Notes: generated by a model not told the origin, from the sequence alone. A stretch of 49,855 bases of DNA from JANLYQ01 sp031365725 (GCA_031365725.1 JANLYQ010000005.1:1-49855); one strand, 5' to 3'; shown: positions 29,158-37,727, counted from the first letter of the stretch. Numbers and translations are program-made.

Positions 29158-30419
29158 GCACGATCGCCCCCGACCTCGATCTGCGTACGTCGCCGCCGGC
29201 GCAGGCGACGGTTCAGGCGGCTCCTGTGGTGCACACCCCGGCACCCGGGGTCGGGATGCTGCTGCAGCGACCGACCACCCCCTACTACCTGCTCCTCGGC
29301 GCCTCGGCCCTGCTGCTCGTGCTCGGGCTCGTGATGGTGTTCTCAGCCTCCAGTGTCGTGGCGTTCGCCGACTTCGGCTCCTCCCTGGCGATCGTGAGCA
29401 AGCAGGCCACCTGGGTGGTGATCGGGCTGCCCGCGATGTGGTGCGCGTCGCGGCTGCCGGTGCGGGTCTGGCGGCTGTCGGCCTACCTCGGCCTCGTGGT
29501 GTCGGTGGCCCTGCTCGTCCTGGTGATCATCGCCGGAACCTCCATCCACGGAAACAAGAACTGGTTGCAGTTCGGTGGTTTCACCATGCAGCCCTCGGAG
29601 CTGGCCAAGCTCGCTCTGGTGCTGTGGTGCTCGGACCTGTTGGCCCGCAAAGAGAAGCTGCTCGGGCAGTGGAAGCACCTGCTCGTGCCGCTGCTGCCGG
29701 TCGGCGGTCTGGTGCTGGCCCTGGTGCTGCTCGGCGGCGACCTCGGCACCGCGATCATCATCGCCGCGCTGCTGGCCTCGATGCTGTGGTTCGCCGGTGC
29801 GCCGCTGCGGCTCTACGTCATGGTTGCGGTCCCCGCCTCGCTGGTCGTGAGCTGGATGGTCAACACCCGTTCGGCACGCATGTCGCGCATCACGGTCTGG
29901 CTGCACCCCAACCAGGCCGACCCGCTCAACGAGGGTCTGCAAGCACTGCACGGCAAGTTCGCCCTGGCCACCGGCGGCTGGTGGGGCGTCGGCCTCGGCG
30001 GGTCGAAGGAGAAGTGGGGTGCCCTGCCGGAGGCCCACACGGACTTCATCTTCGCGATCATCGGCGAGGAGCTCGGTCTGCTGGGCACGCTCTCTGTCGT
30101 GGGGCTCATCGGGGTGATGGGCTACGCCGGCCTGCGCATCGCGGTCGACGCCGTCGACCCGTTCGTGCGCTATGCCGCCGCGGGTGCAACGACGTGGCTG
30201 ATGGTGCAGGCACTGGTCAACATGGGCGCCGTGCTCGGTCTGCTGCCGATCACCGGCGTGCCGCTTCCCCTGGTGTCCTACGGCGGTTCGGCCCTGGTGC
30301 CGACCATGCTGGCCATCGGCATGCTGCTCTCGTTCTGCCGGCCGCGTCGTGGTCGCGGCACCGGGCGACTGCGCCGCCGACGACGCTCGCGTGGTCCAGC
30401 CGACAGGGCGGTGGCCTGA
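29154..30419 (+). CDS. ftsW: FtsW lipid II polymerase (SEDS family)
   Basis: 421 residues, GTG start overlapping the murD stop. About ten membrane helices: LLLGASALLLVLGLVMVFSAS, VVIGLPAMWCAS and others. SEDS signatures are GNKNWLQFGGFTMQPSELAKLALVLW, GGDLGTAIIIA and the long PEAHTDFIFAIIGEELGLLG loop with its conserved Asp region. ITGVPLPLVSYGGSALVPTM follows near the C-terminus. The last ~30 residues are strongly basic (RPRRGRGTGRLRRRRRSRG), cytoplasmic. It polymerises lipid II with FtsI at the septum. murG follows after 2 nt. Confidence 0.96.
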   Translation: MSTIAPDLDLRTSPPAQATVQAAPVVHTPAPGVGMLLQRPTTPYYLLLGASALLLVLGLVMVFSASSVVAFADFGSSLAIVSKQATWVVIGLPAMWCASRLPVRVWRLSAYLGLVVSVALLVLVIIAGTSIHGNKNWLQFGGFTMQPSELAKLALVLWCSDLLARKEKLLGQWKHLLVPLLPVGGLVLALVLLGGDLGTAIIIAALLASMLWFAGAPLRLYVMVAVPASLVVSWMVNTRSARMSRITVWLHPNQADPLNEGLQALHGKFALATGGWWGVGLGGSKEKWGALPEAHTDFIFAIIGEELGLLGTLSVVGLIGVMGYAGLRIAVDAVDPFVRYAAAGATTWLMVQALVNMGAVLGLLPITGVPLPLVSYGGSALVPTMLAIGMLLSFCRPRRGRGTGRLRRRRRSRGPADRAVA

Positions 30420-30421
30420 CC

Positions 30422-31576
30422 GTGCGGGTGGTCGTCGCCGGCGGTGGCTCCGCCGGGCACATCGAGCCGGCGCTCGCCTTCGCCGACGCCGTGCTGCGCC
30501 GTGATCCCGAGGCGGTCGTCACCGCCCTGGGCACCGAGCGCGGTCTCGACACCCGGCTCATCCCGGCCCGCGGCTACGAGCTCGACCTGATCCCGCCGGT
30601 GCCGATCCCGCGCCGACCGACCCGCGGCCTGCTCGAGGTGCCGCGCCTGCTGCAGTCGGCCGTCGCGGTGGCAGCCGCCGCCCTCCGGGCCCGGCAGGCC
30701 GACGTGCTCGTGGGATTCGGTGGCTATGTCGCGGCCCCTGCCTATCTCGCCGCGCGTCGACTGCGAGTGCCGATCGTGGTGCACGAGGCCAACCCACGGC
30801 CCGGCTGGGCCAACCGGCTCGGCGCACGCCTCACGCCCTACGTCGCCACGACCTTCCCGGCCACCCCGATCGCCCACGCCCGTCAGGTGGGGCTGCCGAT
30901 CCGGCGCAGCATCGCCACTTTGGACCGGGCGGCCATGCGGGCCGAGGCACGAGCGACCTTCGGCCTGCACCCCGACCTGCCGGCCTTGCTCGTCACCGGT
31001 GGCTCGCAGGGCGCCAAGCGGCTCAACGACGCGGCCTCCGGTGCTGCTGATGCCCTGCGCGCTGCCGGTGTCCAGGTGCTGCACGCCACCGGAACGGCTC
31101 ACACCGTCACCGTCCCCCCCGGCCGGCCGGGCGCACCGCCGTACGTCGTGGTGCCCTACCTCGACCGGATGGACCTGGCCTATGCCGCGGCCGACTTCGT
31201 CCTGTGCCGGGCCGGGGCCAACACGGTGGTCGAGCTGACGGCGGTCGGGCTGCCGGCCGCCTACGTCCCGCTGCCGATCGGAAACGGCGAGCAGGAGCTC
31301 ATCGCCCGACCGGTGGTGACCGCTGGTGGCGGGTTGATGGTCGACGACCCGTCGTGCACGCCGGACTGGGTGGCGGCGACGTTGACCCCGCTGCTCACCG
31401 ACCCAGCACGACTCGCCACCATGGGACGGGCCGCAGCCGCCACCGGCCGTCCCGATGCCGACGATCGGCTCGTCGACCTGGTGCTCGAGGCAGTCGGGGC
31501 ATCGGGTGCCCCCGGGTGGTCCAGGTGGTCGAGGTGTTCCGGCCGATCGTTCCGGTCCGGCGGGAGTCGGTGGTGA
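30422..31576 (+). CDS. murG: MurG UDP-GlcNAc:lipid I transferase
   Basis: 384 residues from GTG 30422, 2 nt after ftsW. GT-B N-terminus VVVAGGGSAGHIEPALAFADA (G-loop GGSAGH), VGFGGYVAAPAYLAA, VVHEANPRPGWANRLGA, then LPALLVTGGSQGAKRLNDAA and DFVLCRAGANTVVELTAVGLPAAYVPLPIGNGEQ (UDP-GlcNAc binding). It makes lipid II on the inner leaflet. The C-terminal ~30 residues (GASGAPGWSRWSRCSGRS...) are a Ser/Arg/Trp/Gly-rich tail not seen in most MurG. Its stop overlaps murC (GTGA at 31573-31576). Confidence 0.96.
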   Translation: MRVVVAGGGSAGHIEPALAFADAVLRRDPEAVVTALGTERGLDTRLIPARGYELDLIPPVPIPRRPTRGLLEVPRLLQSAVAVAAAALRARQADVLVGFGGYVAAPAYLAARRLRVPIVVHEANPRPGWANRLGARLTPYVATTFPATPIAHARQVGLPIRRSIATLDRAAMRAEARATFGLHPDLPALLVTGGSQGAKRLNDAASGAADALRAAGVQVLHATGTAHTVTVPPGRPGAPPYVVVPYLDRMDLAYAAADFVLCRAGANTVVELTAVGLPAAYVPLPIGNGEQELIARPVVTAGGGLMVDDPSCTPDWVAATLTPLLTDPARLATMGRAAAATGRPDADDRLVDLVLEAVGASGAPGWSRWSRCSGRSFRSGGSRW

Positions 31577-32991
31577 CCACCGTGGAGCATGTCGAGCCGC
31601 TGCCGGCCGAGGCTCTGGGCCGCGTGCACTTCATCGGCATCGGCGGCGCCGGCATGTCCGGCATCGCGCGCATCATGCTGGCCCGTGGACTGCCGGTCAG
31701 CGGCAGCGACGCCAAGGACTCGGTGACCCTCGCGGCACTGCGGGCACTCGGCGCGACGGTGCACGTCGGTCACAGCAGCGGAGGTGTGGGAGACGTCGAC
31801 ACCGTGGTGGTGTCGACCGCGATCCGCGAGGACAACCCCGAACTCGTCGAGGCGCACGCGCGTGGGCTGCGTGTCGTGCACCGGGCGGGCGCTCTGGCCT
31901 CGGTCATGGCAGGGCGACGGGCCGTCGCGGTGGCCGGCACGCACGGCAAGACCACGACGACCTCGTTGCTGACTGTCGCGCTGCAGCGCTGCGGCGCCGA
32001 CCCGTCCTTCGCGATCGGCGGCAACCTCAACGAGTCCGGGGCCAACGCGCACAACGGCACCGGGGACGTCTTCGTGGCCGAGGCCGACGAGAGCGACGGG
32101 TCGTTCCTGCTCTACTCACCCACCGCGGCCATCGTGACCAACGTCGAGCCCGACCACCTCGACCACTACGGCACACCCGCTGCCGTCGCCGCTGCCTTCG
32201 ATGCCTTTGCCCGTCGGGTCGAACCGGGCGGGTTTCTCGTCACCTGCGCCGACGACCCGGGTGCGGTGGCGATGGCCGAGTCAGCCCGCGCCGACGGCGT
32301 CGACGTGCGCACCTACGGTGTGGAGCCGGGCGCAGACCTGCGACTCGTCGACCTCACCATCCGTGGGCTCGGCAGCACGTTCGAGGCGGTGCTGGGCGGT
32401 CGTCGCCTCGGGCGGGTCGAGCTGCGTATCCCCGGTCGGCACAACGCCCTCGATGCTGCTGCCGCCCTCGCCACGGGCATCGGGCTCGGCTTTCCCGCCG
32501 AACGTCTGCGGGAGGGACTAGCCGGCTTCACCGGCACCCGTCGCCGTTTCGAGCACAAGGGGACGGTCGGGGGAGTGCGGGTCTTCGACAGCTATGCCCA
32601 CCACCCGACCGAGCTCGCGGCCGACCTGTCAGCAGCACGTGAGGTCGCCGGGCGGGCCCGGGTGGTCGTGGTCTTCCAGCCGCACCTGTTCAGCCGCACC
32701 CAGTTCTTCGCGGCCGAGTTCGGTGCCGCGCTGGGCCTTGCCGACGAGGTGGTGGTGATGGACGTCTACGCCGCCCGCGAGGACCCGGTGCCCGGAGTCA
32801 CCGGAGCACTCGTGGCCGCCGCCGTACCTCTTGCGGCCGAGCATGTCGTCTTCGAACCGTCCTGGTCGGCCGTCGCGGGTCATCTCGCGGCCCGGGCGGG
32901 CCCCGGCGACGTCGTCATCACCTGTGGTGCCGGTGATGTGACGATGATCGGTCCCGAGGTGCTTGCGCTGCTCGGGGCGCAGGCCTCGTGA
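31573..32991 (+). CDS. murC: MurC UDP-MurNAc:L-alanine ligase
   Basis: 472 residues from GTG 31573, with GGGAG at 31562-31566. The N-terminal motif is RVHFIGIGGAGMSGIARIMLARG, the P-loop VAVAGTHGKTTTTSLLTVAL, then EADESDGSFLLYSPTAAIVTNVEPDHLDHYG, and a C-terminal VFDSYAHHPTELAADLSAAR with VVFQPHLFSRTQFFAAEF. It adds L-Ala to UDP-MurNAc, the first ligase step. Other upstream in-frame starts would overlap murG and lack homology. GTGA overlap with murG, GTGA overlap with ftsQ. Confidence 0.97.
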   Translation: MTTVEHVEPLPAEALGRVHFIGIGGAGMSGIARIMLARGLPVSGSDAKDSVTLAALRALGATVHVGHSSGGVGDVDTVVVSTAIREDNPELVEAHARGLRVVHRAGALASVMAGRRAVAVAGTHGKTTTTSLLTVALQRCGADPSFAIGGNLNESGANAHNGTGDVFVAEADESDGSFLLYSPTAAIVTNVEPDHLDHYGTPAAVAAAFDAFARRVEPGGFLVTCADDPGAVAMAESARADGVDVRTYGVEPGADLRLVDLTIRGLGSTFEAVLGGRRLGRVELRIPGRHNALDAAAALATGIGLGFPAERLREGLAGFTGTRRRFEHKGTVGGVRVFDSYAHHPTELAADLSAAREVAGRARVVVVFQPHLFSRTQFFAAEFGAALGLADEVVVMDVYAAREDPVPGVTGALVAAAVPLAAEHVVFEPSWSAVAGHLAARAGPGDVVITCGAGDVTMIGPEVLALLGAQAS

Positions 32992-33785
32992 GCACCATCC
33001 GGGTGCCACCGCCGTCCCGGTCAGCATCGCCAGGGTCGCCAGGGTCGACGCCCCCGTCGGCCTCGACGCCGGCCACTCTGGCTCCACGGCTGGCCGCCCG
33101 AGGACGGGTCCGCCGCCGCACCAGGCTGCTCGTCACGCTGACCGCTGTCGGGGCGCTGGCTGCCCTCGGGGTGACGGGATGGCTGCTGCTCGCCACCTCG
33201 GTGCTCGGCGTCGGTCAGGTCGACGTGGTCGGGGTGCACCGGTTGTCCGCGGCCGAGGTCCGGGCCGCCGCTGCGTTGCCGGGCGGCCAACCGCTCGCCA
33301 GGATCGACCCGGGGGCGGTGGCGGCCCGCATCGCTGCCCTGCCGCAGGTGCGGCACGTGGTCGTCACCCGCAGCTGGCCGCGCACCGTGCGCATCACGGT
33401 CCAGGAGCGGGTGCCCGCGGGAGTGCTGCTGCAGGGGGATGCGACGTACGTCCTCGTCGACCTCGAGGGTGTCGCGTTCGGCGAGGTGTCGCGTCGACCG
33501 CGCGGGTTGCCGCTGGTGACCGCGCCGGTCGAGGCCGGGCCGGGGTCGCTGCGGGCGGCTCTGCAGGTGCTGCGCCGGCTGCCGCCCGCGGTGCGGGCGC
33601 AGGTGCGCCAGGCGCGCGCGGCCGGTCCCGAACGGGTCGAGCTGCTGCTCTCCCGCGGGCGCACCGTGCTGTGGGGGAGCAGTGAGCGCAGCGAGCGCAA
33701 GGCTGCCGTGCTCTCGGTGCTGCTGACCCGCAAGGCGCGCATCTACGACGTCAGCGCGCCGGATGCTCCCACCACGACCGGTTGA
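32988..33785 (+). CDS. ftsQ: FtsQ divisome protein
   Basis: 265 residues. The N-terminal cytoplasmic ~40 residues are Ser/Pro-rich (SASPGSPGSTPPSASTP). One membrane helix follows (LLVTLTAVGALAALGVTGWLLL), then a POTRA domain (VLGVGQVDVVGVHRLSAAEVRAAAAL..GQPLARIDPGAVAARIAALPQVRHVVVTRSWPRTVRITVQER) and the FtsQ beta domain (YVLVDLEGVAFGEV...LPLVTAP). It links FtsL/DivIC-type partners in the divisome. It is the last gene of the murE-murC run; a 203-bp gap with the ftsZ control region follows. Confidence 0.94.
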   Translation: MSTIRVPPPSRSASPGSPGSTPPSASTPATLAPRLAARGRVRRRTRLLVTLTAVGALAALGVTGWLLLATSVLGVGQVDVVGVHRLSAAEVRAAAALPGGQPLARIDPGAVAARIAALPQVRHVVVTRSWPRTVRITVQERVPAGVLLQGDATYVLVDLEGVAFGEVSRRPRGLPLVTAPVEAGPGSLRAALQVLRRLPPAVRAQVRQARAAGPERVELLLSRGRTVLWGSSERSERKAAVLSVLLTRKARIYDVSAPDAPTTTG

Positions 33786-33887
33786 CACCTCCCGTGAGCG
33801 GCCGGAGCCAAGGTGATCCAGCGAGTCGGCGTGTCGGTCGTTGAATCAGCTCCGGTGCCCACCTAACGTCCGTCTCATCCTCACTGG

Positions 33888-33924
33888 TTGACATAACTAT
33901 AAGGCTCAACTTGAGGGTGAGGGT
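33888..33924 (+). promoter_or_regulatory. ftsZ promoter region with palindrome CTCAACTTGAG
   Basis: TTGACA at 33888-33893 is followed by an AT-rich ATAACTATAAGG. The perfect 5+1+5 palindrome CTCAACTTGAG (33905-33915) comes next, then GAGGGTGAGGGT direct repeats. No good -10 sits at 17 bp, so the exact core promoter is unclear. The sequence resembles the conserved AT-rich tract in front of actinobacterial ftsZ. ftsZ GTG 33989 is about 65 nt downstream. The rest of the 203-bp gap shows only CCGGAGC/GCTCCGG (33802/33849) with a long loop. Confidence 0.5.
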
Positions 33925-33988
33925 TCGGAAACCTCCGGACCGTCGCGCGAGTCGGGGCGAAAAACCCGGTCAAGAGAGAGGCACCGAC

Positions 33989-35218
33989 GTGGCAGCACCG
34001 CAGAACTACCTGGCGGTCATCAAGGTCGTCGGCATCGGAGGTGGTGGCGTCAACGCCGTCAACCGGATGATCGAAGTCGGCCTCAAGGGCGTCGAGTTCA
34101 TCGCCATCAACACCGACGCCCAGGCGCTGCTGATGTCGGATGCCGACGTCAAGCTCGACGTCGGTCGCGAGCTCACCCGTGGCCTCGGCGCCGGCGCTGA
34201 CCCGGAGGTCGGCAAGCGGGCCGCCGAGGACCACGCCGAGGAGATCGAAGAGGTCCTCAAGGGGGCCGACATGGTCTTCGTCACTGCCGGCGAGGGCGGC
34301 GGCACCGGCACCAGCGGCGCGCCGGTCGTGGCCCGCATCGCCCGCTCGCTCGGCGCGCTGACCATCGGCGTCGTGACCCGCCCGTTCGGCTTCGAGGGTC
34401 GTCGCCGCGCCAACTCCGCCGAGACCGGCATCGACGAGCTGCGCGACGAGGTCGACACCCTCATCGTCATCCCCAACGATCGCCTGCTGTCCATCTCCGA
34501 CCGCGGCATCTCGATGCTCGACGCCTTCAAGTCCGCCGACCAGGTGCTGCTGCAAGGTGTCTCCGGCATCACCGACCTCATCACCACACCGGGCCTGATC
34601 AACCTCGACTTCGCCGACGTCAAGTCGGTCATGTCCGGTGCCGGTTCAGCCCTGATGGGCATCGGCTCCTCGCGCGGGGACAACCGCGCCGTCGAGGCAG
34701 CCGAGATGGCGATCTCCTCGCCGCTGCTCGAGGCCTCCATCGACGGCGCGCACGGTGTCCTGCTCTCCATCGCCGGTGGCTCCGACCTGGGGCTCTTCGA
34801 GATCAATGAGGCGGCTCAGCTCGTCGCCGAGGCCGCGCACACCGAGGCCAACATCATCTTCGGTGCCGTCATCGACGACGCTCTCGGTGACGAGGTGCGC
34901 GTCACGGTGATCGCGGCCGGCTTCGACGGCGGTACGCCGCGGCGCTCAGTTTCCAGCCCCGCCAAGCGTTCCGAGCCGGAGCTGCCGGCCTCCCGCGTCG
35001 ACGCCACCGGCACGTCGTTCGAGCGCAGCTCGGCAGGCGGCTCGGACAGCGAAGCCGCCCGCGGCGACCGCGAGCCGGCGCTGGTCGGAGCCGGTGGCAG
35101 CGACCGTTCGATCGACCTGTCGCGCGAGGACCGGGAGCCGGCCAACGCGGCTCGGCCCACCCGCACCATCGTCTTCGACGACGCCGACGACCTCGACGTG
35201 CCGGACTTCCTCAAGTAG
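33989..35218 (+). CDS. ftsZ: FtsZ tubulin-like GTPase
   Basis: 409 residues from GTG 33989, which has GAGAGAGG at 33974-33981. VIKVVGIGGGGVNAVNRMIE at the N-terminus, the tubulin signature AGEGGGTGTSGAPVVARIAR, then NDRLLSI and GVSGITDLITTPGLINLDFADVKSVM. A variable acidic linker is followed by DVPDFLK, the conserved C-terminal peptide that binds SepF in actinobacteria lacking FtsA. No ftsA is in the cluster. It forms the Z ring and is transcribed from its own upstream region. Confidence 0.98.
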   Translation: MAAPQNYLAVIKVVGIGGGGVNAVNRMIEVGLKGVEFIAINTDAQALLMSDADVKLDVGRELTRGLGAGADPEVGKRAAEDHAEEIEEVLKGADMVFVTAGEGGGTGTSGAPVVARIARSLGALTIGVVTRPFGFEGRRRANSAETGIDELRDEVDTLIVIPNDRLLSISDRGISMLDAFKSADQVLLQGVSGITDLITTPGLINLDFADVKSVMSGAGSALMGIGSSRGDNRAVEAAEMAISSPLLEASIDGAHGVLLSIAGGSDLGLFEINEAAQLVAEAAHTEANIIFGAVIDDALGDEVRVTVIAAGFDGGTPRRSVSSPAKRSEPELPASRVDATGTSFERSSAGGSDSEAARGDREPALVGAGGSDRSIDLSREDREPANAARPTRTIVFDDADDLDVPDFLK

Positions 35219-35271
35219 GTCCTGCCGGGGAGGTGCCAGCCGCCCACCCGGATGTGGGGCAGGCTGGGGGC

Positions 35272-36024
35272 ATGCTGGCGCGCGTCTCGGAGTCCGCAGA
35301 CGTGCGCTGGTACTGGACCGACCGGCACGGAGGGTGCAGCAAACCGCCGTACGCCGGCTTCAACCTCGGTGATCACGTCGGCGACGACGCGGCCGCGGTG
35401 ACCGCCAACAGGGTGGCGCTGGCCGAGGCGGTCGGGGTGGCCAGCGACGCGCTCGCGCTGATGACCCAGGTGCACGGTCGCGCCGTGGCGGTCGTCGAGG
35501 GGCGGCGACAGGCCGGTGCCGCGTCGCCGGTGGCCGATGCTCTCGTGACGCGAGAGCGGGGGCTCGCTCTCGTCGTCCTGGTGGCCGACTGCGTGCCCGT
35601 GCTGCTCACCGCCGCCGACCACGACGGGCATCCGGTCCTCGCCGCCGTGCACGCGGGCCGGGCCGGGGTCGAGCTCGATGTCGTGGGAGCTGCCGTGGCC
35701 GCGATGACCGGTCTTGGTGCTGACCCGACCACCGCCCGGGCGGTGGTCGGGCCGTGCATCTGCGGACCGTGCTACGAGGTGCCCGACGAGCTGGCAGACC
35801 GGATCGGGGCGGCCGCGCCGGGCAGCCGCACGATCAGTAGAGCCGGCACTGCGGCCCTGGACCTGCGCGCCGGGGTGACCGCCCAGCTGCACGCCGCCGG
35901 AGTCGCCACCGTGGTGCAGGAGAACCTCTGCACCCGCGAGAGCGCTGCCTTCTTCTCCCACCGTCGCAACGGTGTGACCGGCCGCTTCGGCGGGGTCGTG
36001 GTGGCGAGGGGTGAGCCGTCGTGA
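35272..36024 (+). CDS. pgeF: Peptidoglycan editing factor PgeF (YfiH/laccase-domain)
   Basis: 250 residues from ATG 35272; GTG 35233 in frame is less likely because the conserved fold starts after 35272. Conserved blocks: YAGFNLGDHVGDD, LMTQVHGRAV (His), VLVADCVPVLL (Cys), LAAVHAGRAG (His), and AVVGPCICGPCYEVPDEL. The His-Cys-His set is the copper- or zinc-binding active site of the YfiH family. It hydrolyses atypical UDP-MurNAc-L-Ser/Gly precursors in E. coli PgeF. It follows ftsZ by 53 nt and overlaps yggS (GTGA). Confidence 0.9.
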   Translation: MLARVSESADVRWYWTDRHGGCSKPPYAGFNLGDHVGDDAAAVTANRVALAEAVGVASDALALMTQVHGRAVAVVEGRRQAGAASPVADALVTRERGLALVVLVADCVPVLLTAADHDGHPVLAAVHAGRAGVELDVVGAAVAAMTGLGADPTTARAVVGPCICGPCYEVPDELADRIGAAAPGSRTISRAGTAALDLRAGVTAQLHAAGVATVVQENLCTRESAAFFSHRRNGVTGRFGGVVVARGEPS

Positions 36025-36734
36025 CACCCGAGGAGCGCCGCGCCGAGCTGGCCGCCAACCTGGCCGACGTACGAGCCAGGATCGAGGCAGCGTGCAGTGC
36101 GATCGGCCGCAGGACGACGGAGATCACCCTCGTCGCCGTGACCAAGACCTTCCCGGCGGACGACGTCGGGCACCTGGCGGCCCTCGGGGTGACCGAGGTG
36201 GCCGAGAACCGCGCCACGGAAGCAGCGGACAAGCGAGCGATCTGTGACGCCGGCGGTATCAACGACCTGCGCTGGCACTTCGTGGGACAGGTGCAGACCA
36301 ACAAGGCTGGTGTGATCGCTCGGTGCGCCGACATCGTGCACTCCGTCGACCGGCTTCGGCTCGTCCATGCCCTGGACCGGGCGGCCGGCGCTGATGAGCA
36401 CCGGCACCTGCAGGCTCTGGTGCAGGTCGACCTGTCCGGCGAGCCGGGTCGCGGTGGAGCTGCACCGGGCGACGTACCCGCACTCGCTGATGCAGTGGCT
36501 GATGCCGAGCACCTGCAGCTCGCCGGACTGATGGCTGTCGCGCCGCTGGGGGCCGACCCGGACGTCGCCTTCGCGCAACTGGCCGCGATCGCCGCCGACC
36601 TGCGGCAAGCCCACCCGAGCGCGACCCTCGTGTCGGCGGGGATGAGCGGTGATCTCGAGGCTGCGCTACGACATGGTGCGACACACCTGCGCGTCGGCAC
36701 CGCGTTGCTCGGTTCGCGGCCTCCGCTCAGGTAG
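36021..36734 (+). CDS. yggS: YggS-family PLP homeostasis protein (PLPBP)
   Basis: 237 residues, GTG 36021 overlapping the pgeF stop. Conserved alanine-racemase-like barrel: ITLVAVTKTFPADDVGHLAALG with the PLP-Lys in VTKTFP (~residue 41), VAENRATEAADK, LRWHFVGQVQTNKAGVIARCADIVHSVD, and LVSAGMSGDLEAALRHGATHLRVGTALLG (phosphate-binding S-M-S/G-D). The family binds PLP and controls its homeostasis; it is not a racemase. Position in dcw is common. Confidence 0.95.
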   Translation: MTPEERRAELAANLADVRARIEAACSAIGRRTTEITLVAVTKTFPADDVGHLAALGVTEVAENRATEAADKRAICDAGGINDLRWHFVGQVQTNKAGVIARCADIVHSVDRLRLVHALDRAAGADEHRHLQALVQVDLSGEPGRGGAAPGDVPALADAVADAEHLQLAGLMAVAPLGADPDVAFAQLAAIAADLRQAHPSATLVSAGMSGDLEAALRHGATHLRVGTALLGSRPPLR

Positions 36735-36822
36735 CGTCGCAGCAGTCAGAAGACGGTCGGACCGGTGCCATGTTCGTGCGGCGCCACCACGGTCCGTCCA
36801 CCCCGAGCGGAGGGCAGCAGTC

Positions 36823-37341
36823 ATGGCCGGCGCGATGCGTAAGGCGATGGTCTACCTCGGCCTCGTCGAGGAGGACGGCTACGGCTACGACGAGGAGTAC
36901 GACGACACCTCGGGCGAGCTCGACGAGCACGGCAACGGCCGCGAAGGTCGCCAGCGCGCTGACGCTCACGATCGCCACGAGCGCGGCGGCGTCGCCACGA
37001 TGCCGCGTCGCGCAGCATCGTCAGTGACCTCGATGTCCTCGGGCGCCGCGGGCAGTCGGCCGTTCGACCGGATCACGACCATCCACCCGCGCACCTACAA
37101 CGAGGCCAAGCAGATCGGTGAGAGCTTCCGCGAGAGCACGCCGGTCATCATGAACCTCTCCGACATGGACGACTCGGACGCCAAGCGCCTGGTCGACTTT
37201 GCCGCAGGCCTGGTCTTCGGGCTGCGCGGGACCATCGAGCGGGTCACCAACAAGGTCTTCCTGCTTTCTCCGGCCGACGTCACCGTCACCGCGGAGGACA
37301 AGGCACGGATGGCCGAGAGCGGCTTCTTCAACCAGAGCTAG
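36823..37341 (+). CDS. sepF: SepF cell-division protein
   Basis: 172 residues from ATG 36823, with GGAGGG at 36809-36814. The N-terminal amphipathic membrane-binding helix is AGAMRKAMVYLGLVEEDGYGYDEEYDD. A long variable linker (~residues 35-75) includes a His/Arg/Asp-rich stretch. The SepF core is ITTIHPRTYNEAKQIGESFRESTPVIMNLSDMDDSDAKRLVDFAAGLVFGLRGTIERVTNKVFLLSPADVTV. SepF anchors FtsZ to the membrane through its C-terminal peptide, replacing FtsA in actinobacteria. Gap of 88 bp after yggS holds only a CGGACCG/CGGTCCG inverted repeat. Confidence 0.96.
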   Translation: MAGAMRKAMVYLGLVEEDGYGYDEEYDDTSGELDEHGNGREGRQRADAHDRHERGGVATMPRRAASSVTSMSSGAAGSRPFDRITTIHPRTYNEAKQIGESFRESTPVIMNLSDMDDSDAKRLVDFAAGLVFGLRGTIERVTNKVFLLSPADVTVTAEDKARMAESGFFNQS

Positions 37342-37344
37342 GCT
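37339..37344 (+). promoter_or_regulatory. -10 box (TAGGCT) of yggT, leaderless type
   Basis: TAGGCT at 37339-37344 is 8 nt from GTG 37353 with no Shine-Dalgarno. It overlaps the sepF stop codon (TAG). Same pattern as at 2072, 10827 and 23478. Confidence 0.35.
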
Positions 37345-37352
37345 CTGCCCCT

Positions 37353-37655
37353 GTGTCAGGCACCCCAGGACCGGTCGGCACGGTCCTCAACCTCATCCTG
37401 CTGTTCTTCATCATCCTGCTGATCATCAGGCTGGTGCTCGACTACATCCAGATGTTCGCCCGGTCGTGGCGGCCCAGCGGCGTGGTGCTCGTGCTCGCCG
37501 AGGTGGTCTACAGCATCACCGACCCGCCACTGAGGGCGATGCGGCGGCTGATCCCGCCGCTGCGGATCGGGTCCCTGACCCTGGACCTGTCCTTCCTGGT
37601 GGTCATCGTGCTCGCCCAGATCGCCCGCAGCCTCACCGGACTCATCCCGTTCTGA
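37353..37655 (+). CDS. yggT: YggT-family membrane protein
   Basis: 100 residues, GTG 37353. Two hydrophobic segments (LNLILLFFIILLIIRLVLDY and LDLSFLVVIVLAQIARSLTGLI) flank VYSITDPPLRAMRRLIPPLRIGSLTLDLSF, the YggT signature (TDPxLRPxRRxIPP). The family's role is uncertain; it is often found between sepF and divIVA. Encoded 11 nt after the sepF stop. Confidence 0.93.
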   Translation: MSGTPGPVGTVLNLILLFFIILLIIRLVLDYIQMFARSWRPSGVVLVLAEVVYSITDPPLRAMRRLIPPLRIGSLTLDLSFLVVIVLAQIARSLTGLIPF

Positions 37656-37700
37656 CGTGGCGGCGGCCCCCGCGGACCCTCGGGTTCGATAGGTTCGCTT

Positions 37701-37727
37701 CTCGAGGGTGGATGATTCACCCTCGAG
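37701..37727. promoter_or_regulatory. Perfect 10-bp inverted repeat between yggT and wag31
   Basis: CTCGAGGGTG (37701-37710), a 7-nt loop, and CACCCTCGAG (37718-37727). It lies in the 137-bp gap before wag31, 65 nt from its start. It could be a terminator for the upstream transcript or an operator; its strength and lack of a U tract leave both open. CGATAGGTTCG just before is a possible -10 region. Confidence 0.5.

Noticed and set aside
33802..33855. CCGGAGC/GCTCCGG after ftsQ as a terminator
   Set aside because: 40-nt loop and no supporting stem; too weak to call.
36758..36796. CGGACCG/CGGTCCG inverted repeat before sepF as a terminator
   Set aside because: The loop is 25 nt and the stem only 7 bp; more likely chance in GC-rich DNA.
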